The notes: generated by a model from the letters alone, not told the origin. Positions 1 to 9,657 are shown, numbered from the stretch's first letter. The stretch is DNA of 64,000 nt from Mycetohabitans rhizoxinica HKI 454 (GCF_000198775.1 NC_014722.1:1741385-1805384); one strand, 5' to 3'. Numbers and translations are program-made.

Positions 1-176
1 GCCTGCGGCACACAAGCACGCGCAAGCAAGGCCGAAACGCCGTCGCAACCGCACAGCACGACGATGCGACGGGCCGCGACAGCGACACGGCGAATCGTCC
101 GGAGCGGATCGTCCAGAGCCAGCGGGGCCAACGTGCGGCCCGCCGGTTCGCGCTGGTCAGCCCCGTGACACGTCAC
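1..176 (-). CDS. Possible partial reading frame of unknown function, running off the left edge
   Basis: A minus-strand frame is open from a GTG at 174-176 to the window edge and reads like protein, with a stretch RRVAVAARRIVVLCGCDGVS. It overlaps the end of the DUF1488 gene by about 20 bases, which would fit translational coupling. No family is recognised. The product is cut by the window edge, and the frame could be fortuitous in GC-rich DNA. Confidence 0.25.
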   Translation of the reverse strand, partial: MTCHGADQREPAGRTLAPLALDDPLRTIRRVAVAARRIVVLCGCDGVSALLARACVPQ

Positions 177-444
177 CAGGACGGAAATGACCGCTCTTGA
201 GCAGTACCGGGTGTCCGTCGCAGCGCTTCAAATGCTCGCGCGCTGTGTCGAGGATACGCGCGCGGCCCCGGTCGAACGCGCGGATCCAACCGTCGCGATC
301 GTTCGATACAACACCGAAGTGATCCTCCAGGGCTTCAACGGAGATGGCGCAGCGTACCCGTTCGCCATTGACAATGGCATCGAACTCCACGGTTAGGTTG
401 TTGTCGCGGTACGCTCCGGCTTCAGCGGGAAAATCAATCTGCAT
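157..444 (-). CDS. DUF1488 family protein
   Basis: This 95-residue protein matches what I remember of the DUF1488 family common in Burkholderia: a short beta-rich N-terminus (VEFDAIVNGERVRCAISVEA), the family-like segment ALEDHFG, then a basic helical C-terminus. The function of the family is unknown. There is no signal peptide or membrane segment, so it is probably cytoplasmic. It lies just downstream of the UPF0303 gene on the same strand, with an 84-base gap, and may be co-transcribed with it. Confidence 0.7.
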   Translation of the reverse strand: MQIDFPAEAGAYRDNNLTVEFDAIVNGERVRCAISVEALEDHFGVVSNDRDGWIRAFDRGRARILDTAREHLKRCDGHPVLLKSGHFRPGDVSRG

Positions 445-528
445 GCCAGCCTCGGGAATCGGACGTGGATTCCTATTTTAGCGAGCCACGGCATGGCCAG
501 CCAAGTCGGCCGATAGCGGGACGCCAAT

Positions 529-1026
529 TCAGTCGTGCGGCAACGCTAATCCGCTGTAATCGTGCCCGAGCAGCGCACACAGCGCTTCCACCACGAGTTC
601 GTGGTCCTGGCGTTGTGCAAGGCCCGACACGGTCACCGAACCGATCACGCCCGCGCCATGCACGGCCAATGGAAACGCGCCGCCGTGCGAGGCGTAATCG
701 GCACACGACAGGCCATACTTGTCGGCCAGCGTGGCGCCAGACTGTGCAAGGCGCAGGCCCACCGCGTAAGAACTACGCCGGAAATGCTCCACCGTATTGC
801 TCTTGCGGCGCACCCACCGCGCATTGTCCGGTGTCGCCCCCTGCAACGCGCAGTAAAACACCGGATGGCCGAAGGTGCGCACGTCGATCGCGACCGCATG
901 CGCCCTCGCCTTGGCGAGCTCATGCAAGTATGCGCCGAGCTGCCATCCAAAATCCGTGTCAAAGCGTGGCGCGACGAGCGTCTTTTCCTGAAGGACAATG
1001 TGCTGCAGGTCTCGAGTGATGTCCAT
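529..1026 (-). CDS. UPF0303 / DUF336 (HbpS-like) family protein
   Basis: The 165-residue product has the features of the UPF0303 group within the HbpS/DUF336 (haem-degrading-like) superfamily. These include the sequence [19 protein letters not shown] near residue 55 and the glycine-rich [19 protein letters not shown] near residue 115. Relatives of HbpS bind haem or flavin-like ligands, but the role of UPF0303 proteins is not established. I chose the ATG at 1024-1026. A TTG two codons upstream is also open. The protein is cytoplasmic by sequence. Confidence 0.8.
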   Translation of the reverse strand: MDITRDLQHIVLQEKTLVAPRFDTDFGWQLGAYLHELAKARAHAVAIDVRTFGHPVFYCALQGATPDNARWVRRKSNTVEHFRRSSYAVGLRLAQSGATLADKYGLSCADYASHGGAFPLAVHGAGVIGSVTVSGLAQRQDHELVVEALCALLGHDYSGLALPHD

Positions 1027-1253
1027 GGGCAATGAGTCCGGCCAGCCACGCCGCCGGTAAATAAGAAGTCGGCAAGGCCGGCCAAGATGAAGCCGATGAA
1101 GTCGCAGGCTCTCGCATAAGCCATCATTCTAGCGGCATGGCGGCGCTGCGCGGTGCATTCGCGAACCAGGCAGTCTGATGCTGCACTGACATTGCGCGCT
1201 GCACATCCTTGCACCGCAGAACGGACCTGTGTATAATTTAATTCTTCAAGGGA

Positions 1254-1331
<78 letters not shown>

Positions 1332-1343
1332 AATTATTTTTTC

Positions 1344-1379
1344 AAAAATCCCGGATTTCGCACGAAACCCGGGATTTTT
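1344..1379 (+). terminator. Rho-independent terminator after tRNA-fMet
   Basis: An 11-bp perfect inverted repeat (AAAAATCCCGG / CCGGGATTTTT) encloses a 14-base loop, with an A-run on one side and a T-run on the other. It begins 12 bases after the tRNA CCA end. The symmetry would let it act in both directions. Confidence 0.85.
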
Positions 1380-2059
1380 GCTTTCTTCATCTTGGCGAGG
1401 ACCAACTCGCCGATGCTGGATTCGGCAAGCCATTGCGCCAATCTGATGCCGCAAAAGCAGTTCGGGCGCGTTTGATCAAAAACCGTATCCGTTTCCGCAG
1501 TGACATAAGGTTTTCCAGCCATAGAACCATCCCCACTGCCTGTCGACGATCAGCAGGGCACGGCGGATGGAATACGATTGCATTGAGTTTTCCTGCCAAG
1601 CCGGCGATGAACGGAGAAGCGACAAGGCCCTGTCCATCGCTGATGGGACCTTGGAATGAATACCGCTATAGCTCAGTCACGCGCGCCGATCTGATGACCC
1701 GCCATAGGCGGCCCCGTGGTCACGGTGGTGGTCATTGTCTTGAGCGTAACGAAGTTCATGCGACGCATCATCATGAGCCGCATTCAAAACATCGTTTACC
1801 CAGCAGCACCTATCTCTAGATATTTTTTCATCACCCAAGCCGCAGTCTAATCGATACGGCTCGGATCACAATCCGATGATGGGATGCTCGCGCCCATTCA
1901 TGGTGCCAACGCCAGCCGTGCGACATTCGTCGCGCCTTTATTTGTGCCGCAGGCGAGCCGATCACGGGCGCGCTAGCGCGTCGGCGATGCAAAAACGCCA
2001 AATGTCGGCCACGCGCCCGATGTTAAACTGCGCACCATTGTCCCACCGACCCTCGATCG
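1380..2059. other. 680-base stretch without a convincing gene
   Basis: Several frames are open here on both strands, but none shows a ribosome-binding site with protein-like composition or a recognised family. The segment separates the tRNA terminator from the NUDIX gene. Decayed coding DNA is possible. No RNA gene or repeat was seen. Confidence 0.5.
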
Positions 2060-2605
2060 ATGAAATTTTGTTCTGTCTGCGGCCACGTGGTGAGTCTGCG
2101 CGTGCCTCCCGGCGACAACCGCGAGCGCTTCGTGTGCGACAACTGCAATACAATTCACTATCAGAACCCACGTAACGTGGTCGGAACGGTCCCGGTCTGG
2201 GACAACAAGGTGCTACTGTGCCGCCGCGCGATCGAACCGCGCTATGGCTACTGGACATTGCCGGCTGGCTTCATGGAAATCGGCGAGACGACAGCGGAGG
2301 GGGCCGCACGCGAGACGCTGGAAGAAGCGGGCGCGCGCGTCGAGGTTCAAACACTGTTCACGCTGCTCAATGTGCCGCATGTGCACCAGGTTCACCTGTT
2401 CTACCTCGCGCGGTTGCTCGACATCGACGTGCAGGCCGGCGAGGAAAGCCTGGAGGTACGGCTATTCGATGAAGCGGATATCCCTTGGGATAAAATCGCG
2501 TTCCCGACCGTTGGGCAAACGCTGCGCTTTTACTTCGCCGATCGCGTCGCGGGCGGCTTCGGCCTACACACCGGCGACATCTTCCGCCCACTGCGCGACA
2601 GCTAG
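2060..2605 (+). CDS. NUDIX hydrolase with N-terminal zinc ribbon
   Basis: This 181-residue protein starts with a zinc ribbon (C4, C7, C26, C29). A NUDIX fold follows, with the Nudix box at residues 70-92: G70, E76, and R84-E85 with the metal-binding E88-E89. NUDIX enzymes cleave nucleoside diphosphates linked to another group. The zinc ribbon plus NUDIX layout is shared with NudC-type NAD/ADP-ribose pyrophosphatases, though this protein is shorter than NudC and the substrate cannot be read from sequence. It lies 68 bases upstream of aat and may share its transcript. Confidence 0.88.
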   Translation: MKFCSVCGHVVSLRVPPGDNRERFVCDNCNTIHYQNPRNVVGTVPVWDNKVLLCRRAIEPRYGYWTLPAGFMEIGETTAEGAARETLEEAGARVEVQTLFTLLNVPHVHQVHLFYLARLLDIDVQAGEESLEVRLFDEADIPWDKIAFPTVGQTLRFYFADRVAGGFGLHTGDIFRPLRDS

Positions 2606-2673
2606 TCCCGCGCGCGGGTCACACGTCGCGCAGCGTCGCGGCGCAACGCCCGTGCCGACACGCCAATCTCACT

Positions 2674-3414
2674 ATGGTCCCCTGGCTCAGCCCCGACGAT
2701 CCGTTCCCGCCACTTGAGCGCGCGCTGGACGAAGCCAGCGGCGCACCCGGCCTACTCGCCGCGAGTGCCGAACTGGATCCGCGACAACTACTCGATGCGT
2801 ACCAGCACGGCATCTTCCCATGGTACTCGAAGGGCCAGCCCGTGCTGTGGTGGAGTCCCGATCCGCGCATGATCCTGGTGCCCAGCGAATTCAAGGTGTC
2901 GATTTCGCTGCGCAAGAGCCTGAAAAAAGTCCTGCGCGAACCTTCTTGGGAGATCCGCGTGGACGCTGGCTTTGCCGATGTGATGCACGCGTGTGCAAAC
3001 GCGAACCGGCATGGGCAGCATGGCACGTGGATCACGCCCGAAGTGATCGCCGCCTATGAGGCGTTGCACCGCGCCGGCTTGGCCCATAGCGTCGAAACCT
3101 GGGTCGAGGGCCAACGCGTCGGCGGTCTGTACGGCGTGAGCTTGGGTCGCATGTTCTACGGCGAGTCGATGTTCGCACACCGTACGGACGCGTCGAAGGT
3201 TGCCCTCGCCGCGCTCATTGCGCATTTGCGTGAGCACCGGGTTGACATGGTCGATTGCCAACAAAACACCGCTCACCTTGCCTCGCTGGGCGCGCGTGAA
3301 GTATCGCGTCGCACGTTTATCGCCCATATGCGCGCCGCGATACGGCACTCGCCAATCCCGTGGCAATTCGACAAGCACGTGCTGCATCGATACTGGAACA
3401 ACAGTCGCAACTAA
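2674..3414 (+). CDS. aat: Leucyl/phenylalanyl-tRNA--protein transferase
   Basis: Aat transfers Leu or Phe from tRNA to the N-terminal Arg or Lys of proteins, creating a primary N-degron for ClpS/ClpAP. The 246-residue product has the usual length and family segments: [20 protein letters not shown] near the N-terminus, [20 protein letters not shown] at about 50-70, and [18 protein letters not shown] at about 150-170, the GNAT-like active site core. It is followed after a 340-base gap by bpt, the other bacterial N-end-rule transferase, and then pyrD. Confidence 0.95.
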   Translation: MVPWLSPDDPFPPLERALDEASGAPGLLAASAELDPRQLLDAYQHGIFPWYSKGQPVLWWSPDPRMILVPSEFKVSISLRKSLKKVLREPSWEIRVDAGFADVMHACANANRHGQHGTWITPEVIAAYEALHRAGLAHSVETWVEGQRVGGLYGVSLGRMFYGESMFAHRTDASKVALAALIAHLREHRVDMVDCQQNTAHLASLGAREVSRRTFIAHMRAAIRHSPIPWQFDKHVLHRYWNNSRN

Positions 3415-3754
3415 TGCGCCCGGACCGCGCGACGGGTCCTGCCGCTGGAGTCGAAAGCCATTTGCAAGCTGCGCGCCCAACGCAACGCGGTGCGCGGGCC
3501 CACACTGTCCGATAAGCTTATTGAAATGGCGGCCCTATAAGGGACACCCTGCTGCTTGGCAAGAACTTGCGTACGGTGGAAACCTTCGACTATGCCGCTC
3601 GGGGGACCTGCGCCACAACCTGCCATCATTTCGTGATACCGTTGTTACAGCCTCGTGTGCTGGCTTGATTTGGCTGCCGCAAACATGCCATCGGCACCGA
3701 AGCGATCTGATGTCGCCACATATTGGGCAAACGATTGCTGTGTGAAGGGCTGAC
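3415..3754. other. 340-base gap between aat and bpt, no gene seen
   Basis: The stretch has stop codons in every protein-like frame and no convincing start with a ribosome-binding site. It separates aat and bpt, functionally linked genes that are often adjacent. It may contain decayed sequence, but no family could be recognised. Confidence 0.4.
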
Positions 3755-4609
3755 GTGACCTACCTTAACGAACTGCCGATATCGCCGCTGTCAGCGCTGC
3801 AATTCTATGCGACAGCGCCCTACCCCTGCAGCTACCTGGAGGGACGCATTGCGCGTTCACAGGTCGCCACACCAAGCCACCTGATCAACTCAGATGTTTA
3901 CACCGAATTGGTCAAGGCAGGCTTCCGGCGCTCTGGGGTCTTCACTTACCGGCCCTATTGCGACGGCTGTCGCGCCTGCGTGCCGGTGCGTGTGCCCGTC
4001 GAGCGCTTCGATGCAAGCCGGACCCAGCGCAAGGTGTGGCGCCGTCATCATGAGTTGATCGCGACGGTCTCGCCGCTGCAATATGATGAGGAACACTACG
4101 CATTGTATATACGCTACCAAGCCGCACGGCATGCCGGTGGTGGAATGGATTGTGACAGCCGCGATCAGTACGAGCAGTTCCTACTGCAAAGCCGCATCAA
4201 CTCGCGGCTGGTCGAGTTCCGCGAGCCGTACGAGCCACGCGGCACGACGCGCTCACGTGCAGTGCGCGAAGCTGCGAGCCCTCGCAAGGGCAAACTGCGC
4301 ATGGTCAGCATGATTGACATCCTCGGCGATGGCTTGTCCTCGGTCTATGCGTTCTACGAACCTGATGTCGAGCGCTCGAGCTTCGGTACCTACAACATCC
4401 TGTGGCAGATTGAGCAGGCACGCAGTCTGAAGTTGCCGTACGTGTACTTGGGCTACTGGATTCGCGAAAGCAGCAAGATGGCGTACAAGGCGAATTTCAG
4501 GCCGCTCGAGGGACTGGTCGAAGGTCAATGGCGCGATCTAGAGTCTGCAGGGGCCGACACGCCGCCGCTCGATGCCGCCATCGAACGGCTTGCGCGCCCG
4601 GTAAAATAA
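3755..4609 (+). CDS. bpt: Aspartate/glutamate leucyltransferase (bacterial ATE1 homologue)
   Basis: Bpt moves Leu from Leu-tRNA to proteins with N-terminal Asp or Glu, feeding them into the Leu/N-degron pathway. The 284-residue product has the family signature: a cysteine cluster [18 protein letters not shown] at about residues 65-82 and the C-terminal GNAT-like segment [20 protein letters not shown] at about 225-245. Translation starts at a GTG. It forms the second half of the aat-bpt pair, and pyrD follows 39 bases downstream, so the genes may be co-transcribed. Confidence 0.95.
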   Translation: MTYLNELPISPLSALQFYATAPYPCSYLEGRIARSQVATPSHLINSDVYTELVKAGFRRSGVFTYRPYCDGCRACVPVRVPVERFDASRTQRKVWRRHHELIATVSPLQYDEEHYALYIRYQAARHAGGGMDCDSRDQYEQFLLQSRINSRLVEFREPYEPRGTTRSRAVREAASPRKGKLRMVSMIDILGDGLSSVYAFYEPDVERSSFGTYNILWQIEQARSLKLPYVYLGYWIRESSKMAYKANFRPLEGLVEGQWRDLESAGADTPPLDAAIERLARPVK

Positions 4610-4648
4610 CGGGTTTTCGACTCAGGGCCGTCGGCCCAGCCCACTTCC

Positions 4649-5695
4649 GTGCTCAGTTCCCTTTATCCGCTCGCACGGGCGCGCCTGTTCCGCATGGATG
4701 CGGAGGACGCCCATCACTTAACACTGCGCCTGCTGGGCGCGGCCGCCCGCACCGGCCTCGCGCGTTGCCTCGCCCCGCACGCACCCGATGCGCCGCGCAC
4801 CGTGATGGGCTTGACATTTCGTAACCCGGTGGGGCTTGCCGCTGGCCTGGACAAGGATGGCGCTTGCATCGACGGTTTGGCGGCGCTCGGCTTTGGCTTT
4901 ATCGAGGTCGGCACGGTGACGCCGCGCCCACAACCGGGCAATCCACGCCCGCGCCTGTTCCGGCTGCCCCAGGCCGATGCGTTGATCAACCGGATGGGCT
5001 TCAACAACCATGGCGTGGACGCGTTCGTCGCCAATGTGCGAGCCGCACGCTATCGTGGCGTGTTGGGGCTAAACATTGGCAAGAATGCCGATACGCCAAT
5101 CGAGCGCGCGCTTGACGACTACCTGTACTGCCTGGAGCGCGTCTATCCGTTCGCCAGCTATGTGGCGATCAATATCTCGTCGCCGAATACAAAGAACCTG
5201 CGCCAGTTGCAAGCCGCCGGCGAACTGGATGCGCTACTGGGCGCGCTCAAGGACAAACAACAGCGGCTGGCGGACCTGCACGGCAAGCAGGTGCCACTGG
5301 CGCTGAAAATCGCGCCAGATCTTGACGACGAGCAGATCAAGTCGATTGCGCACACGCTGCTGCGGCACCGTATCGATGGCGTGATTGCGACCAATACCAC
5401 GCTGTCGCGCACCGCGGTGCAGGGCCTGCGCGATAGTGACGAGGCTGGCGGCCTGTCCGGGCGGCCGGTGTTCGACCCGTCCAACCGGGTAATCCAGCAA
5501 TTGCACGCGCAATTGGGCGACGCGGTGCCGATCATCGGCGTGGGCGGAATTTTTAGTGGCGAGGACGCGAACGCAAAGCTTGCAGCCGGTGCCTCGTTGG
5601 TGCAGCTTTATACCGGCCTGATCTACCGCGGCCCGACGCTGGTGGCCGAATGCGTGCGTGCCACCGCTGGCCATCGCGATTCATGCGTAATATAG
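4649..5695 (+). CDS. pyrD: Dihydroorotate dehydrogenase (quinone), class 2
   Basis: PyrD oxidises dihydroorotate to orotate in pyrimidine synthesis, passing electrons through FMN to quinone at the inner membrane. The 348-residue product has the class 2 N-terminal helical extension ([15 protein letters not shown]). The barrel follows, with [20 protein letters not shown] and the substrate segment [11 protein letters not shown]. The FMN phosphate-binding end [13 protein letters not shown] is also present. The catalytic Ser of class 2 enzymes lies in the NISSPNT region. Translation starts at GTG. The length is typical of the family. Confidence 0.96.
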   Translation: MLSSLYPLARARLFRMDAEDAHHLTLRLLGAAARTGLARCLAPHAPDAPRTVMGLTFRNPVGLAAGLDKDGACIDGLAALGFGFIEVGTVTPRPQPGNPRPRLFRLPQADALINRMGFNNHGVDAFVANVRAARYRGVLGLNIGKNADTPIERALDDYLYCLERVYPFASYVAINISSPNTKNLRQLQAAGELDALLGALKDKQQRLADLHGKQVPLALKIAPDLDDEQIKSIAHTLLRHRIDGVIATNTTLSRTAVQGLRDSDEAGGLSGRPVFDPSNRVIQQLHAQLGDAVPIIGVGGIFSGEDANAKLAAGASLVQLYTGLIYRGPTLVAECVRATAGHRDSCVI

Positions 5696-5778
5696 GCATC
5701 TGAAATTGATAGTTAAGTTTTAATGACGGTTTCACTATGATGACCGCCATCTGTCACTACCCGCCAAGAGGGAAAACG

Positions 5779-6579
5779 ATGAAACTTTCGTTGCTCAGGA
5801 AATGGCTCGCCGCGGCGCTGGTCGGCGGCGCACTCGGCGCGGCCGCCGTGGCCGCACCAGCCGCCGACCTGCTCGACCAGGTCAAGGAGCACGGCACGCT
5901 GCGCATCGGTCTCGAAGGGACTTATCCGCCATTCAACTTCCGCGATGCCCATGGCGAACTTGTCGGCTACGACGTGGACGTGGCCAAGGCGATCGCGCTG
6001 CGGCTCGGCGTGAAGCCCGAGTTCATCACCACTGAATGGAGCGGCATCATCGCCGGACTGCAGGCCGGCAAGTTCGACGTGATCGTGAACCAGGTCGGTA
6101 TCACGCCCGTGCGACAGCAGACGTTCGACTTTTCTCAGCCCTATACGTACTCGGTCGCGCAACTGATCCAGCGCAAGGACGATTCGCGCCAGTTCAAATC
6201 ACTCGACAACCTGAAAGGCAAGAAGCTTGGCGTGAGCTTAGGCTCGAACTACAACGACATGGCCAAGTCGGTGCCTGGCATTGAGGTGAAGACCTACCCG
6301 GGTGCGCCCGAGTATCTGCGCGATCTGGCGGCGGGCCGCATCGACGCGGCGCTCAACGACCGGCTGATGCTCGCATACTTGATCAAGACCAACGCGCTAC
6401 CATTGCGTCCGAGCAGCACGCTGGGCCAGCAGGAAAAGGTGGGTATCCCATTCAAGAAAGGCAACCCGAAGTTCGCCAAAGCCATCGACGACGCCATTGC
6501 TCAACTCAAGGCCGACGGGACGCTGCCGAAGATCTCCGACAAGTGGTTCGGCCTCGACGTGACCCGACCACTGAAGTAA
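5779..6579 (+). CDS. Amino-acid ABC transporter substrate-binding protein (FliY/TcyJ-like)
   Basis: A periplasmic family 3 solute-binding protein of 266 residues. The start at 5779 is preceded by an AGAGGGA ribosome site and gives a classic Sec signal peptide (LRKWLAAALVGGALGAAAVAAPA). The mature protein carries the family 3 signature GYDVDVAKAIALRLGVKPEF near residue 60 and TEWSGIIAGLQAGKFDVI. The sequence most resembles cystine-type binding proteins, but polar amino acid specificity is not certain. The permease follows 12 bases downstream. No ATPase gene is present next to them. Confidence 0.88.
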   Translation: MKLSLLRKWLAAALVGGALGAAAVAAPAADLLDQVKEHGTLRIGLEGTYPPFNFRDAHGELVGYDVDVAKAIALRLGVKPEFITTEWSGIIAGLQAGKFDVIVNQVGITPVRQQTFDFSQPYTYSVAQLIQRKDDSRQFKSLDNLKGKKLGVSLGSNYNDMAKSVPGIEVKTYPGAPEYLRDLAAGRIDAALNDRLMLAYLIKTNALPLRPSSTLGQQEKVGIPFKKGNPKFAKAIDDAIAQLKADGTLPKISDKWFGLDVTRPLK

Positions 6580-6591
6580 GCTGCCACCTCG

Positions 6592-7251
6592 ATGTCACCG
6601 TTGACGTTGTTGCTGCAGTCCGCCCCCGCGCTCGCCGCGGGTGCGTTGCTAACGATCAAGTTTGCGCTGCTATCGATGGCATTCGGGCTAGCCGGCGGCA
6701 TGTCCATCGCGCTGATGAGCATCAGCGAGCGGCGTTGGCCGGTGAGCGCCGCACGCGCATACGTCAGCATCATGCGCGGCACGCCGCTGCTGGTGCAGAT
6801 CTTCGTCGTCTACTACGGCCTGCCGAGCGTGGGCATCGAGTTGGATCCGACGCCGGCCGGCGTGCTGGCGTTGTCCGCGAACGTCTCCGCGTACCTGTCC
6901 GAGAGTATGCGCGGCGCAATCCTGGGCATCGCACGCGGCCAATGGCTCGCCGCGTACAGCCTAGGCCTGTCGCGCCAGCAGACGCTGCGCTACGTAGTCG
7001 GGCCCCAAGCGCTGCGTATCGCAGTGCCGAGCCTGTCCAATAGCCTAATCAGCCTGGTCAAGGACACCTCGCTGGTGTCGGTGATCACCGTGACCGAACT
7101 GCTGCACAGCGCGCAGGAAGTGATCGCGGCCACCTACCAGCCGCTGCCGCTTTATGTCGGCGCAGCAAGTGTGTACTGGGTACTGTGCCACCTGCTTGAG
7201 GGGCTCCAGCACCGGCTCGAACGCTACCTCGCACTGCCCACGCGGCACTGA
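6592..7251 (+). CDS. Amino-acid ABC transporter permease (HisM/TcyL-like)
   Basis: An integral membrane permease of 219 residues with the His/Glu/Gln/Arg permease signature: YVSIMRGTPLLVQIFVVYYG at about 60-80 and the EAA-like loop ESMRGAILGIARGQWLAAYS, which docks the ATPase. It pairs with the upstream binding protein. In most bacteria an ATPase gene would come next. Here the next gene is a glycosyltransferase of a polysaccharide locus, so the ATPase is encoded elsewhere or was lost at a rearrangement. Confidence 0.9.
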   Translation: MSPLTLLLQSAPALAAGALLTIKFALLSMAFGLAGGMSIALMSISERRWPVSAARAYVSIMRGTPLLVQIFVVYYGLPSVGIELDPTPAGVLALSANVSAYLSESMRGAILGIARGQWLAAYSLGLSRQQTLRYVVGPQALRIAVPSLSNSLISLVKDTSLVSVITVTELLHSAQEVIAATYQPLPLYVGAASVYWVLCHLLEGLQHRLERYLALPTRH

Positions 7252-7462
7252 GCGGCCATGCGCTCAGCCTGCTCCGCGCGGTATGCGGGCGGCGAGCGCA
7301 CTTCACGCACTGTGTGCCCGGTGCGCATCATTGTGCGCCCCCGTACATAGATAACGCTGAGTGCTGCCGATAATGGCCCGAGTGGCCATGATGCGCAGGG
7401 CGCACACGGCGTCAACACCGCGTCAGCCGCAAGGCCGAAACCTAATCCGAGAGGACCCACGT

Positions 7463-8737
7463 TTGAAGGTAGCGATTGTTCACGACTGGCTGGTCGTCCA
7501 TGGCGGCGCCGAACGGGTGCTCGCCCAGATGATCGACTGTTTCCCGCAAGCGGACATCTTCAGCCTGGTCGACTTCCTGGAAGACCGCTCGTGCCTGCGC
7601 GGCAAGCCGGTCCACACTTCGTTTATTCAGAAGCTGCCCATGGCCCGGCGCAAGTACCGCGGCTACCTACCGCTATTTCCACTGGCGATCGAGCAATTTG
7701 ATCTGTCCGGCTACGACGTGATCCTGTCCAGCTCGTACGCCGTGGCCAAGGGCGTGCTGAACGGGCCCGACCAGCTACACGTGAGCTATGTGCATTCGCC
7801 AGTGCGCTACGCATGGGATTTGCAGCACCAGTACCTGAGCGAGGCGGGGCTCACGCGCGGCGTGAAATCCGTGCTCGCGCGCGCGCTGCTGCACTACATC
7901 CGCAACTGGGACGCGCGTTCAGCCAACGGCGTGGACCTAATCGCAGCAAACTCGCGTTTTGTCGCGCGGCGCATCCGCAAGGTCTATCGTCGCGAATCGA
8001 CGGTCATTTATCCGCCAGTGGACGTTGAGCACCTGCAGTTGAATACTGCCAAAGAGGACTTCTATCTGACCGCGTCCAGAATGGTGCCCTATAAGCGCAT
8101 TGACCTGATCGTGGACGCCTTTTCCCGGATGCCACAGCGCAAGCTGGTCGTCATCGGCGATGGCCCGGAGATGGCCAAGATCCGCGCGTTGGCAGGCCCG
8201 AACGTGACGCTGCTCGGCTATCAACCCTTCGACGTGTTGCATTCACACCTGCAGCGTGCCAAGGCCTTCGTGTTTGCCGCCGAGGAAGACTTTGGCATTT
8301 CACCAGTCGAAGCACAGGCATGTGGCACGCCCGTCATCGCCTACGGTAAGGGCGGCGCGCTCGAATCGGTGCGCGCCCATACCGACGCACAACCCACCGG
8401 CCTGTTCTTCGATGCGCAAACCACGCCCGCGTTGATCGATGCCATCGAGCGGTTCGAGGCGCTGCCCCACGGCACGTTCGAGCCGCTCGCGTGCCGCGCC
8501 AACGCGCAACGCTTTTCTGCGGATCGCTTCCGCGCCGCGTTTTCCAACTTGGTTATGGAAGGCTACCAGCGGCTGCAGGCTGAATTGGCGTCGCCAGTCA
8601 ACGATCCAGCGCGCAACGACGTGCCGTCGTATGCGATCATGCCAGACCAGCCGGCTGTCGCCACCACGCTGGCGTGCGCGCCGTCCAGTCGCGTAAGCTG
8701 CTGCGCACCGCGCCCGATACGCATCCCCAGTTTGTGA
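7463..8737 (+). CDS. GT4 family glycosyltransferase (mannosyltransferase-like)
   Basis: A cytoplasmic GT-B glycosyltransferase, 424 residues from a TTG start at 7463 preceded by GAGAGGA. Open frame extends 102 bases upstream without a better start. The N-terminal domain begins MKVAIVHDWLVVHGGAERVL. The C-terminal donor domain has DFYLTASRMVPYKRIDL and the GT4 nucleotide-sugar motif EDFGISPVEAQACGTPVIA at about 275-293. It resembles WbaZ-type mannosyl transferases of exopolysaccharide loci. The last 25-30 residues look aberrant, and the stop codon lies inside a copied manC scrap, so the end of this gene was probably altered by recombination. Confidence 0.85.
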   Translation: MKVAIVHDWLVVHGGAERVLAQMIDCFPQADIFSLVDFLEDRSCLRGKPVHTSFIQKLPMARRKYRGYLPLFPLAIEQFDLSGYDVILSSSYAVAKGVLNGPDQLHVSYVHSPVRYAWDLQHQYLSEAGLTRGVKSVLARALLHYIRNWDARSANGVDLIAANSRFVARRIRKVYRRESTVIYPPVDVEHLQLNTAKEDFYLTASRMVPYKRIDLIVDAFSRMPQRKLVVIGDGPEMAKIRALAGPNVTLLGYQPFDVLHSHLQRAKAFVFAAEEDFGISPVEAQACGTPVIAYGKGGALESVRAHTDAQPTGLFFDAQTTPALIDAIERFEALPHGTFEPLACRANAQRFSADRFRAAFSNLVMEGYQRLQAELASPVNDPARNDVPSYAIMPDQPAVATTLACAPSSRVSCCAPRPIRIPSL

Positions 8738-8786
8738 TCTTCAAAGGCACGGAGGACAGCTTCGCGCATTCCGAAGGATGCCTGAC
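8734..8786 (+). repeat. 53-bp fragment duplicated from manC
   Basis: Positions 8734-8786 repeat 15378-15430 inside the intact manC with only about four mismatches across the clear part, centred on GGCACGGAGGACAGCTTCGC. No other manC sequence is visible here. The stop codon of the preceding glycosyltransferase lies at the start of the fragment. This is a recombination scar, showing that a manC copy or rearrangement once lay at this spot. Confidence 0.8.
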
Positions 8787-8998
8787 TGATACATCGCCAT
8801 CTTGACTACGCCGCAATCCCGCTCGATATGGAGCACGTGGACACCACCGCGCTGCTCGATGTCGCGAAACGTGACGCGGCGACCATACAGCGAATGCCAA
8901 CGATGATGGCACTCGACTTCCTGTCTGATATAGGCGCAATGAACGAGAACGTGCGAACGGCCTGATTGCATCTCGCCCACGTCGCTCGAGATCGCCAC
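8741..8998 (-). pseudogene. Possible remnant of a mobile-element accessory ORF
   Basis: The minus strand here encodes a protein-like stretch containing CHHRWHSLYGRRVTFRDIEQ, followed by a segment ending HIERDCGVVKMA. It resembles small DUF5372-like proteins that accompany some transposons (from memory). The first 15 or so codons of the homologous region may start near 8998, and the end runs into the manC scrap. No terminal repeats or transposase were found. If correct, it is a leftover of the element that disturbed the polysaccharide locus. Confidence 0.3.
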
Positions 8999-9353
8999 GC
9001 GTTGGACTTAATGTAACGATTTAATTTTTGTCGTTCATTTTGTAGATATTACAGCGCTATCCCAAAGCGCTTTGCGGCTACATCGTGCGTAACTGACGCA
9101 AACACCGTCCCTCAATTGTCTCGATGATCAAACGCGTCATTAACGACATCAGCCAAATTTGCTTCCCTGCTCTCAAGCGCAGCATTTAGAGCTATGTCAA
9201 ACCGCCAATACGCTTAGGATTTAAGCACATGGCTTTTGCAATGTACTATTCTCTTACTAAGCTGAATTCAGCCATGTCGTTCATAAATGACATCGGCCTC
9301 GGGGCCACTCATAATGTTGGTGGCGTTTTTAAGCTATGAAAAAGGAGATTCTC
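8999..9353. promoter_or_regulatory. AT-richer upstream region of the lasso precursor
   Basis: About 350 bases without a gene, clearly lower in GC than the flanks. A strong ribosome-binding site AAAGGAGA at 9341-9348 ends 5 bases before the lasso ATG. An imperfect inverted repeat ATGTC...GACAT lies near 9273-9292. No clear sigma-70 promoter could be assigned by eye. Confidence 0.45.
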
Positions 9354-9494
9354 ATGGATCAGTCCCAAAGCATGAATTATCAAGCATTGGATTTGCCGCT
9401 GGATGACGAATCACTGATGGAACTGTGCGCTTCCGAGTCGACGCTAGGTGGCTCAGGGCAATATAGGGAGGCTGGTGTTGGCCGCTTCCTATAA
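9354..9494 (+). CDS. Lasso peptide precursor (burhizin/mycetohabin-like), orphan
   Basis: A 46-residue peptide with an excellent ribosome site. A 31-residue leader contains the acidic stretch LPLDDESLMEL and ends STL, so a Thr stands at position -2 as lasso proteases need. The predicted 15-residue core is GGSGQYREAGVGRFL. Gly1 and Glu8 would form an eight-residue macrolactam ring. The ring segment GGSGQYRE closely matches burhizin from Burkholderia rhizoxinica, which I recall as GGAGQYKE. Lasso peptides called mycetohabins are known from the same bacteria, and this may be one. No protease, cyclase or ABC exporter gene lies nearby, so maturation would need enzymes encoded elsewhere. Confidence 0.88.
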   Translation: MDQSQSMNYQALDLPLDDESLMELCASESTLGGSGQYREAGVGRFL

Positions 9495-9657
9495 TCATTA
9501 GTTTGGTATAAAAGCTTACGCTAAGCAATACGCCGAGCACTGGCCTACATGGATGTATATGCGTGGCAGGCGTTGTGAGGGATTGCTTAGCGTCGCGACG
9601 CTGTGCTGGTCGCGCCATCAATACGCCGAACTCGTGTTTGGTCCCCTTCCGTTCCCG

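Noticed and set aside
465..1035. Several plus-strand frames opposite the UPF0303 gene
   Set aside because: Basic low-complexity translations; the minus-strand gene explains the open frames.
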